A stretch of 64,000 nucleotides of DNA from Eremophila alpestris peregrina (Eukaryota > Chordata > Aves > Passeriformes > Alaudidae): positions 6,570,112 to 6,634,111 of the forward strand of contig WMCF01000018.1 of the NCBI GenBank assembly GCA_009792885.1, given 5' to 3'. Positions within the stretch are counted from its first letter, which is position 1. The number at the start of each line of letters is the position of its first letter. Below the pieces are notes generated by a model, which had not been told where the DNA came from, ran no database searches, and saw only the letters and a list, made by a program, of their open reading frames with translations. The translations under genes were made by a program, and so were the position numbers. Shown piece by piece: positions 39,401 through 51,400 of the stretch.

Positions 39401-42400
39401 TTTCCTGAAAAAGCTACAAATATATTTTAAAAGTTCTTTTAAAAATATGAGCTCTAAAAGGTTTTAGATCTTGGAATGGCTCAGTAGGTGATAGTTTCAT
39501 ATGGCTGTTTCCATGAAGCTTGGACATAGAGATAAACCATTTTTGAAGAGTTCTTAACATGGATTGGTTTATCTGTAACCTGAATGACATTATGTTGTGG
39601 CTTAGACCATGTATAATAACATATTGTAATGAATAATAGGGCATTTAACATTACCATTGTTATGTAAAAACCCTTTACTTTAGAGGCTTTTAAATAAGTT
39701 TGTGATGTGAATGAATATTCATTTAAGGCACTGGTTATTTGAGATAGTGTCATGGTTGTGCAATTAAACCTTAGTCACTACTGGGAAAAAATGTAAGGTA
39801 GAGCTGCTATTTCTTTTACAATGAGTATTAACCTAATGGAGCCATGACTATTCGTGGTAGTTACTCTGGCAGTTTGTCAGGAAGCTGAAGGAGATGAGAA
39901 TTGACCTCCAAAACCAGGAATCAGACTTTTCAGATTGCAAGCCACATATTGTTTTGAGCTTCTTTCAGCTCCATTCGTAGTGAAAAAGGGAAATCTTTAA
40001 TCTGAGAAAATGTGATCATACTTTTTCAGTGCTCTCTTTAGTTTTACTTGCATGTGTGTACCTTTACATTGATGTCATCCAGTGTCATTCCTTTATCCTA
40101 GGACGAGCGGTGTGTGACTCCATTGGTTATTCTGGCATCCTTTATGCCCCCTGCTGCAATTCCTACATTCAGGTACTGTTTGGAAATCCACAAAGCAAAT
40201 GACAAGACATGTCTTGTTGGCTGTATTTGTTAATTTTTCACAATCTTATCAAATGCCCATTAAGACACCAAAAAACTGTGATAAGTCAGTAAAACATGTG
40301 ATGTTCAAGTCTGTCCAAGTCGTTGGTGAATCCTTTGTTTGTATTATTTTAATAAAAACTAACTTAGAAAACGAATAGTTTTCTGCACCCATGTAAAGGT
40401 AATGTATGTCTTTGTCTGTCTGTTTTCTTTGCAGCTGTGGTGTGGTTTCCAGACTCAGAAACTTTGACAGTGGGGCTGACCAGAGCAAGTACTGTATCCT
40501 GATCGACTGCCTGTGCCGCTGGGGCCAAGTGGGGCACGTTCTGGAACTGGCCTGTGACTGGCTGTGTGACTCACTCAGCCCAGCAAAGGTGTGCAGGGGA
40601 CAGAGTACAGGAACTGCCAGACTGCTTGAAGGCATCACGCTTTTTAAAAACAGAATAAGACTTTTTAATGCTGTATTATTCTGCTTTGGAATCAGTCCTG
40701 AAGTCAGTGTAACAGTGGTACTGGTTTGTGCTTCCTTCCTGTTCAGAGTGCTAAGGCGTCCAAGCGCCGAGTGCGAATCCACGTGGCACAGGAGTCAAAG
40801 CCTGACCTGGCAGTGGATTACATTGAGTATTTATTGACTCATCCTGTCAATCGTGGCTGCCTCCTCTCTGTTCATAAAAAGAAACTGAAGAAGCTTTTGC
40901 AAATCCTCGGTTCTGCAAAGGTACTTCTCTCCTTATCACAAACAGTGCTTATCAAATCAGTGCTGAACATCATTTATTGCCTTTAGTCAAACTAAAGGTC
41001 TGTAAGAACAACTAAATGAGGCTCATGATCCTTTGTAAAAAGATTCTCCTTTTGATGTGTATTTCCAACAAATACTCTAAACTAGAGGTGTAGTAGTTCA
41101 GAATTGTTTATAGGTGGCAGATTCTAACCAGCTTCAATTTTAAGTGTCTCAAAGTGATCAAGTGTCTTTTTGTGATCTAGTGTTGAGTGTTTTTAAGGGA
41201 TCTGACTTTTAGAATATGTGAATAAGGAATAGTCTGAAAATCAGTTATGGCATTGCAAAATGGAAGTAATTAAAGTATGGTTGGTGTTTTTTTGGTGCTT
41301 TTTTGGTGCTTTGCTGTTTTTATGGGTTTGGTTTTTTTTTTTAACCTTTTGTTTAAAGCTGTTGAGGAAAGAAAGATTGGAAAGGGTTTTCTGAAAAATA
41401 TAAATGTAAACCTTGATATTTCAGACAGTTCTTGACTCAATTCTGAAAGGAACACATTCTGGTGGCTGGACTCAAGCAACCAGCCTGAGAGCCTTCAGCC
41501 TCTTTTGCAGATTGAGTATTCATCTTCAGCACAAGGTATGGCCACAGCTTTCCAAAACAAGCTGCAGTTACAGTTGACATTATACAGGAATTCCAAAACA
41601 ACTGGAGAGACAATTGGTAAACTTCCCTTTGGTTTTTTGTTTCCAGTTTTCTGAAGAAGGAGAAGATTACCTTTCACTTCTGAAGGAGACAGGTGCTTGG
41701 ATAGAAAGTGAAGTTGTACCTTTTATACTAGCACGTGATCAAGAGGATGGTAATTCAAAACACAGTGATGTTTCTGAATTAATTATCCAGGTTAGAGGAT
41801 TCTTATAATACAAATCAAGCTGCTTTCAGTTTGTGGGTGTAGCAATTTGTATGCAGACAAACTGTACTGGCATTTGTGTCCCTTACCCCTGATCTTGATT
41901 TGCCCTTCAAAGAAAGCATTTGATGATATAATGTGGGTGAGGTTTTAACTAGTTCTGAATTGTTTTCTGTTGCATTCCTCTGACATTTCATTTCACCCAA
42001 GGTGGATTTTAGCACTGAGCTTTTACCAGATTTTGGTGAAAGGAAAGATTTGGTTATAGGAAAGATTTGGCAAACTTTGGTCCCAGTCAGTGTCCTTGAA
42101 CAACCCAGCTCACAGAAACACAGACTGATTAAAAGTTCTCACTCTGTTTATACTTCTGTCTCATAATCAGTTCATTATATAACAACTGTGTGTCTGTAGC
42201 GAAAAGCTCTTTTTGTCTGCTGGTTTGAATTTTGCATTGCAGGTAGAGCTGTCATATTTTGCCTCAGTAAATGATGAGTATCAATGCTTTTGATCTGAGC
42301 CTGAGTCAAAAAGAGAGGATTTACTGTCTTTTGAGAAGAGGATTTACTGTCTTCCTATTTACTCTTGGGAAAGGGCAGTGGAAGCATTTGAAGGATTGGT

Positions 42401-45400
42401 TGGAATTCAGGCTTTTCAACAGGTGTGAACTGAGTAACTCCAGTTAAATACACCAGCTCTCAGGCACCTTGGCTAAGAGTTCATGGTTTTGTTGTTTTTG
42501 AGTTTTACTGAATGGTTACTTTATAGGAAACCCAAACTTTATGTAATTGTGCACCTCTCTCCTAGGGCTACCTGACAGTGTGTAAAGATGTCATCATGGT
42601 GGGCCTGGGAGATCTCACATTTCAGGCACACCTTCTAGAAATGGCTCTTCTGATTATGCAAACAGGTACCTATTTTGTACTAATTAGCAACACTGCTTTT
42701 ATACTGAGCTGACTTTTCTTGTCTTAGCAAGTTAGTTAATCCCTAACTTTTGAGTGCTGGAGGGAACACTGGATTCATACTTAAAATATTAATTGGACTG
42801 TATGAAAATTTCAGCTAAGGGTGCTCAGAAACCAAATGTATTGTCTACACTTGTAAACTATCACTGTTTGTTGTATCTAATGAATATTACAACTTTTATA
42901 TTGTGGTATTTATCTCTTTCTCTAGAGAGAGGTGGCTTTTGTGCTCCAGTGTTGCTGTGTGTTCTAAAGGAAATTATTGAAGCTTCTTTAAATCAGAGTA
43001 CTGAGACAGAGGAAGTGACAAATCTTTTCCACACTCTACAGAACGTCTTTCAGAAAATTTTAGAATGTGTGGCACATAGACTTAAGAAAGAACAGGAAGG
43101 AGGGATTCAGGTATCCTATTACAGTTCAAATTATTACATAATTGCTAATGTGTAGATAAATCCATATTTTTTATGCAAAGGGGGATACTTAAAATTTTAT
43201 GCAAAGGGGGAACACTTTGAGGTTGTTACCTCACTACTACCTACTGTTTGGGTAGACACATGATTTAATTTTCAGTTAAATTTTTTAAGTTTTCTTATTT
43301 TACCGATTTTTTTTTTGTCCATTTTGGTCTCATCATGATAGAAGAACCAGTGAATTGCAGAACAAATGCATTCTGTTGCCAGTGATACTGGACCATGCTG
43401 ATTCTTCTAGGTTGTTAATCTTATCTGCAATTAGATGAACTTCCTCAAGCCAGAGCAAAGGATTTGTTTATAAATTATATGATCTTGGAGGGAGGAGAAA
43501 TTTTCTTTATTATTTATTTCTTTTAGCCTGAATGATACCAACTTAAAATATATATGATGTTCTAAAATTCTTGAATATCTCATACCTTCACAGAAAAGTT
43601 GACTTCTTGTATTTTAAAGCAGATACTAAATAGTAGTGAAATGAGTAGATCACTCTGGGAAATTTGATGATGTACTTTTCAGGACTTCTGAAAAACATTC
43701 AGTTCTTTTTTGTAAGAACCACTTGCTTTGTTTGTTTCTCTCAAATTTATGAGTGGACTTCCCAGTTATTGATGGGGGGGTTCCAATCCCAGGAATACCT
43801 CAAAAGCTTTCAAGGTGTGGGCTGCACTTCACAGAGAGGCTTGCTGGCATATTTCAGTTATACTCAAGCAATCTGAACAACAAGATGTGTTTCTCTTTTT
43901 GGTTTTAGTTGATTCACTCTATTCAGATGCCTCTTGGAGAATTCATCCATGCACTGCAGTGCTGGCACTCCTCATTCCAAGCAGTTCACCAGGGTGTACT
44001 CTCCACTCTCTTGGCTGCAATAGTAGCAGAGATAAATTGTGTGCTACAGAAGGTAAAGTTAATCCTGATTTTCTTCTTTCTATTTAACACTTTCTGCTTT
44101 TTAAATGTTGGAATGGCAGAGCTTTATTCAGAAAATTGATCTTTGCACTGCAGATGAGCATTTTGTGTGTGTTGGCATGGAACAAACAGGAAATTTTATT
44201 TGCTATAATTTCATATTAGAGTTCATGTCTCAGTTTTCTGGCTACAGCTGTGTAAGAACAGACTTGTCCTGATACCTATTTCAGTATCTGCCTCTGACAG
44301 GAGAACTTGGTAGTTAGGCAGTGTTGGGGATGGACAGTGTGGGTTCTGGAATATTCCCTGTGTGCTGTTGTTCTGGGTCTGGCTGGGAAGGAGTCAGCTT
44401 TCCTCCTGCAGTCCCTGTGCTGCTGTGCTTGGCATTTGTGGCCAGGACACACCAGTTTGTGCTGCCTGTTGCTGAGCAGTGCTTGCAGAGTGGCAGAGTT
44501 TGCTGGCTCCTTCACCTTCACTCTAAAAACAGTAAGGCAAGAGGCTGAGAGGGGACACAGCTGAGACCTTGGACCAAACTGATCAAAGGCTTCAGCCACA
44601 CCACACAATGTTGTGTTCAGCAGTGAGAGCTCAGGGAAAGGAGGAGGAAGAGAGAAGCTTGTTCTAAACCTACCTCACTTCATCTCACCCAGCATTAGGG
44701 AACTTTGGAAGTGAACCATTGATGTGTGACAGATTCCCATTCCCTATTCTTGGAATGGTCCCATAAGGTGCTGTAGTTCTGTTTCAAAGCAGGCTGATGC
44801 CCTGCTTGGCACTGACCATACAGAGACATGTCACATGCTGCATCTGCTTTTGGTTCCTTTGGTTTTTGTGCAGAGGATTTCCAAAGATCTCATCTGCATT
44901 GCTTTGGAAAGTAGAGAAAGAATCTCTAATACTGAAAAGAATGTAGAGACAGAGGTTATTTCATGTTCTGAAAGTCCAAGGAGCCACAACTGTCCTTGGA
45001 GGAGAAAGGCAACATTCCCACCCCATTTTTCTAATGCAGGTAGTGTTAGGAGCAAATGATTATTGAGATTGGAAGCTTTGAGAACTAAAAAGGAAGAGCA
45101 GAGGCTCTTTAGTAGAGGCTGTACTTTTGCTGTGGGTTCTGGATGTGTCAGAAACATGGATGCACACTTCACCTTGGAGCCACAGAGAACTCATTTGTGT
45201 TTTTATAAAGAGTGACCACCAGTATATTTACCTGAAACTTCTGATGAAAGCAACTGCAGAGAATATTTGCCTTGGTACAAATACTGTTTATGTGGTTTAG
45301 TTTCAGTCTTTCTAATTTAAATCAGTTTTCTTTATTTGGACACAACACAGCTGGATTAAAGCTATTCAGAGAATACTTGTGAATGTTCTAATTATTTAAG

Positions 45401-48400
45401 GATAGGTCCTGGTTAGTGTAATTATTGAAATACAATATTCTACATACATATCTTTATTGAACTGTGATGGTTGTTGACTTTTTTATTTTTTAGGCTTCCA
45501 GTGAAGAAGACTTGACTTTGCCAAAGACTATTTCAGACCTTCCCCCTCTTTCAAGCAGTTTAATGGCTGTGATTATGAAGTCAGTTAATGTTGTCAGGTA
45601 AATGTTTCTCTATTAATTTTTCCAAGGTTTTTGCTAATATAGAACAGTTTCTAGGTTGTCAATAAAATTTTAATTTCTAAATTCAAATAAATTTTGAAGA
45701 ACTAGTTGCTTTCTAAATTTAATAATCCCTTTTTCTTGACATATTGCCCATAGGTATTGATAGCTGGGGTTGAGTCCATTTTTTTAACTAAGAGTGCTTC
45801 ATATTTACAAGGCTGTTAATCATGATGAGTTTTGTAATCATACATCTTGACTTGCTTCTTTCATAAGATCCTTATAAAGCTGAGTCCCCTCAACACAGAG
45901 ATACTAAGATGAGATAAAATATTTGCCAGAATAGAATTAATTATTTAGTTGAACATCTGCAAGGAGGGGACATGTACCTATGGCTGTATTAAAGTCACAG
46001 CATTCAAAATAGAAACTGAGTGCTAAAAGCCTCCAAAAGTGAGCTTGTGTTACTGAGTTTTTATCACCTAAACTGGGGGGTGTAGGAAAGTCAGGGGGGT
46101 TCCCTGACTGGAATGAGGGGTCTCTGGAGTCCAGGGCAGCTCTCAGAACAAGCAGTTTATTGCAAGGGTTGTGGGTAACAAAGGGGGGCTTACCCAAGCT
46201 GCCAGCCACAGCTGAGAGCAAGCCCCAGAGAAAGAACTGGTGATCAGGAGGAAGAGCAGGAGCAAGAGAGAGCTTGTGTGTGTGCTCTGTGGTGTCTGTG
46301 TGTCTGTGAGTGTGTCTGTCTGTGTGTGTGTGTTGAGAGTCTGAAGTTGTGTTGAGAGTCTGAAGTTCTTGTTACAATACATGATACCTTTTTCTGTGTT
46401 GAATATTACAATTTACAATAACCAACCAGTACAAGACACAAATCCTACACAATTTACGTATAGGCTATAAGAGTTGCTACATTACCATATTTGTTACATT
46501 TTAAACCTTAAAATCCACTTCCAAAAACTTTTTTCTTCCTTACCACGCTAGCAGGGTCCCTTCAATTTTTGGACTTTTCATCTTTCTTTACTTTCTTAGG
46601 GTATTGTTTAATCATAGGGATTCTCCTGTGGCCAGGCCAAGCCTTTGTCATTCTAGTTACTCAGTAACTGGCTGCCTGGCATTTCTTCCTCTCTTACAAT
46701 CTCTACATGCAAAGAGCTTTTTGCTAATCATTCATATTTATAAAGTTTCCCTATTAAACTTTCATCTTTGCCAACAGGGGGGGAGGATATTTGCTCTGTT
46801 TAGTGGGGGCCCTGAATATCTTCTAAAATAATCACAACTGAATTTCATTTTGCATGGTTTGTTCATATTCAATTTTTCTTACCATGACTGTACACACTAG
46901 GCTTGTTTTTAATTATACAGGGGTTTAGAAGTCCTATTGGTCTCCTTGACTTGCCACAACTAATTCCTCTTAACTTCTTCATCTGACTGGCACTGAATAT
47001 CCCTGTCTGCTGTCATGAGGTGTTTTTTTCTTCTCAGTACTTCTCTAATTCTAGCTGAACTTGCAAAACAAAAGACTCCAGAGACTCCAGCAATAGTCCA
47101 ATTAATCCAAATCTTGCTCTTCCATGAGGCAGCAGCTCTCCATCAAGGTGTTCTCTTCTAGTGAAACAATTATTTCACACATCTCTTTTCAAAAGAGATG
47201 CAGAAAATCAGTACTGTGTCTTCTGAAACTTTTTCTTGTAGTAATCAAGGTGAATCTTGTCCATTCTTGGTGACAAAACTGTAAGAGCCAAATTGTTTCT
47301 GAGTACTTGGGGAAAAAGTGTATTTATCTTTTTGGGGTGAAGATTTTGAGGTAATTTCCATCTGGTTCTACTGGTGCCTCAGAAGTAAGGCTACTTTTAA
47401 GACTCTTATAAATCTATTGATAATCAAAGTTCAGTGGTAAATCATTGAGTGTTTCAGAAATCTTTTCAATATGAAAGCCTTTGACATTACAAAATCTGAT
47501 ATGAGCTTCTGCCCTGTGAGCTCAGAGCCATCTTTCTCTGGGTTCTGCAGAGTCTGTTTTATTCTCAGTACTAACAAGTCAGTCTCTAGCACTGAGTTTC
47601 ATTGCCCATAGCAGTGACAATGATGGCAGGCTTGGCAATATCTGTCCAATTGTGTGAGTATCCTTCACTTCAGTAGGGAATTATCTGTATGGGAACCAAT
47701 TACTTACCTCTGAGCCTTATATGTATTTTTAAATAGCTTATTGTTCTGTTCTGTCTTTGCCTGCAGGCTCAGGGGACCCTTTTTCAGAGGGAGGTGGGGA
47801 AAGGCAGCTGCAGTGAGTCTTGTTCCAGGTTAATGAAATTCCAGTTTCTTCATGGAGGTTGAGAGTGTGCTTAGTGACCCAAAGAATGATAACAACCAAG
47901 TCAGGACTGATCCCAGTGCTGTCCCTTAGCAATTTGAGAGCAAGGTGAAATGGAATCAATGCTTGGTCACATTAGTGCACAGTGATACAATGAAACTGAT
48001 GCAATGCATGAGCAACTTCATAATGCTCATTTCTGAAGCTAAAGATTTTTCATCTTCCCCAGCTCTTGGAAGCAATATTTGAATTTCTGCAAAACGTTTT
48101 TACTGAATTGGTTCTTAACTGCATATTTCATTTTGGTATCTTTGCACAATAAAAGCCTGGAGAACAATTGAAGTCAGAACTGGTGATGTATGAGGTTCAG
48201 TTTTCATAACATATAAGAATAGTGCTAAAGGTATTTTGAAATATTTTAGGGAAAGTTACTGTAACATTGCTGCTCTCAGTTTCCCCTTTAGTTCTTCACA
48301 GAGCATTTAGCTTTGTGCTCTGAGGAGTATCAGGATTATGGATCTCTTCCATCTGCTGTTTCATCTCTCTTGTTCTTTTATTTTTCTCTGGTTTTGAGAA

Positions 48401-51400
48401 TTTCTTCTGCAGTAAATTTGGGTTTTTTACCCTAACACCTATGACCAGTTACTGTTCCATTCTATGGTATTGACTTATTCCCTACTGCAGTTTGGTTTGG
48501 TTGCTAGACCCCATCTGTGACTCTCATTTCATTTCTCTTACCTTGACTTAAAAAAATCCCAAAACATCCCTAGAGTTTGCTGGTAATACTTTCATCTCTT
48601 GCTAGGAGTGACAAAATCTTGTAAGGTACATATTGAGTAGTATTTTACAAGGAGCTGCTGTCATGGTTCTGTTATTCTGTCCGTAGTTGCAGTAACTAAA
48701 ATGCTTGGAAGTGTTTCAGGGCATTGTTTAGTTAAAAATCATCTTCACTGGGTTGTAATTGGAGAACAATCTATTTTAATATTTATGAGAAATGTATTTA
48801 AGGTCAAAATGTTAATTAAGCCTGAGTTGGTACTAGGAAAACCAATGGAGTCATAAAATATATTTTTTCAAACTTCAGTAGAAACTTGAGTCAGAAATTT
48901 CAGTACAAATCTATGAATTAAATTCCAGTAGAACCAGTAGTTTCTTCATGGATTGACTTTCCTAAAACATACCACAAGCTCTTCACTTCTCTTAACAGCC
49001 ACTTTATTTCTCTTTACGGACTTTTTTATTTTCTTCCCAAGTAATTTACCATGCTTTGATATTTTCAGTTCCAGAGGCAGAACACAGTTTTCAGTTACCC
49101 AGTCACACTGCTTTGTCCTGCATGGTGTCTTTGAAGCTGTGGTGGCAGGGTAGCATAATTACAAACATGTTCTGTTCAGTTCTATTTTGAAAGAAATATG
49201 GTTTATAATGTATTTTTTCTTTATTTTTTTTCCTTAGGTCTATTTTAAATGAATTAATGGAGTACATTCTCTCTGAAGAAATTGAAGGGATTTTTAGTCT
49301 AACAGCTACTGTCTGCATTGTGGTTATAATTAAAGGTCAGTTAAAACATTTTTGTCCTTTTTCCATCTTTCTTTTTATGTACTACATTGAAATACACAGT
49401 AGTTAATCCAGAACAGTGAAAATCCAGTTTAATATCTAATCTTCCATTAAGCAATCTTTTATGTTTAAAGTTACTCTATGAAAATATGGGGTTGAGGTTT
49501 TTTTGATAAATTATTATTTCAACTCATTTCAAACAGGTAAGCACAAAGCTTCACTTCTGAAGGATGTTGCACCTGCCATTCAAAGGAAGCTGCTGATGTG
49601 CAAGGATGCTGCCACAGGGGAGCCCAGCAGCACTGAGAGGTGGGTGTGCTGTGGGGAAGGAGCACTGAGCTCTGCTGTCCCCTCTCTGCAGTAACTGGCT
49701 CTGTTCTGTGCTTACATAACACTGTGAGAGCCTTCTGAGTGATTGATTGCAAGGTTTAAAATGCTGGGGGGAGGTGGGAGGTATTGAGCCCAGCACAGGA
49801 TTCAATTTCCTGCCCTTCTATCTGCTGTGATTGCAATCTTTACATATTTAGCTTCAGGCTTTTTTCATTTAATTTGAATGTGTTATCACTTGATCCTGTG
49901 TGTTGCAGGATTCACTTCTGAAATCCAGGGCTGTTTGCAGCAGGGGTAGAACAGAGCAAAGAGAACAGTTACTGTTGCTTGTTACTAGAAGGTTTGTCTC
50001 CCACACTTTGCCACTGGCCATATGAATCCAAACCTATGCAGGCAGTGAAAATTTAACTGAGTATAACAATAACTTTGAGACCATCCCACAGGTGATTTTG
50101 TTTTGCTCTTTTTGTTGGGGGGGGGGGATTTCAAGTGTCATCTTTTGTGAGGAGTTTTTTTGAAAGTGGTTGGCTGCATTGTGTTTGCAATCAGTTATCT
50201 CAGGCCTGTCTGGAGAATCAGGAATGCTTCAGCCTTTAGTGTCTCAGACTTGCTTAAGTCTTACAATTTGTGAACATCTGATTTCTGCCTAGTTACTGAA
50301 CTGCCCATGGAATCAAAAGTGTGCAAAGGAGACATTATAAGCACCAATACAGAATGTGAAGAAACCAGACTGGGGTTATGAACATTAATCCAAAATTACT
50401 GAGAAAGTTTGCAGAGCACCCCAGAGGCCTGAACATGCAGAGGCCCTTGCAGTCTGTCATTCTTCAAACTGGTGATCCTTACTGTTCAAACAATGGATGT
50501 AGAGTAGACTGACTTTAAAATAAAATAAAACAAACCAAAGACTCCCAAACAAGCCAAAAAGCCCCTTGTATAGGAACCCCACTGTTTAGGAGCTTCATTT
50601 ATTCAACAGTTTCTTGCACAGCTCTCCCAGCCTGAGCACACTTCCTTGTGCTCTTCTCATGCATCCCTGGCCTGAGGCACGTTGTTCTCTGGCATTTTAG
50701 TGACTTGGCAGAGACATTGGTGGCTGAGCTGTGCTCCCATCCAGAGGATGGTGCTCTGGGATCCTCCACTAGAGGATCCTCCACTAGAAACAAAATCAAA
50801 CACAGATAAACAAAACTCCATTCTTTGCCCCATGAAATTATTTTACAATAGATTGCCAAGTGTCCTACTGCAATGTTTTTAACAATAATAATAATAATTA
50901 TTATCTGGAAAAGAAGGAGAGTGGCAGGGTATTGTGTTTCAGTTTGCACTTCTAATCAAGACAATAGAAAAAGCTGTGAAATTAAAGTGAATTTTAACAT
51001 GATTAAATAAATAGGCACATTAAAGTGAATAATTGCTGCTACTTGAGAGCACCACTGACTATAAATTTCAGGGAGAACACAGATAATTGCTTTATGAATC
51101 TATATGATTGTCTCTGCCCAGTGAGCTGGGACAAATCAACCTGCACATTGGGGTAGATGGGGAGTATGAGGTGCTACACAGTGTTTTAATTTTGTGATAT
51201 ATGAGTGGCTACCTCTGTGTAATACCAACCCAGAAGACAGTTGCAGACAAAATTCAAGGGTTAGGGATATGAATATGATAATGGGAAGACTTTTTCTATG
51301 AATCAGAATTGTACTATGATAAAATTCAGAAGCTATCAGATGGCTTTGCAGAATTTGGGGGGGATTCATATTTATACAGTTATGTTGGGGAACTTCTTCT

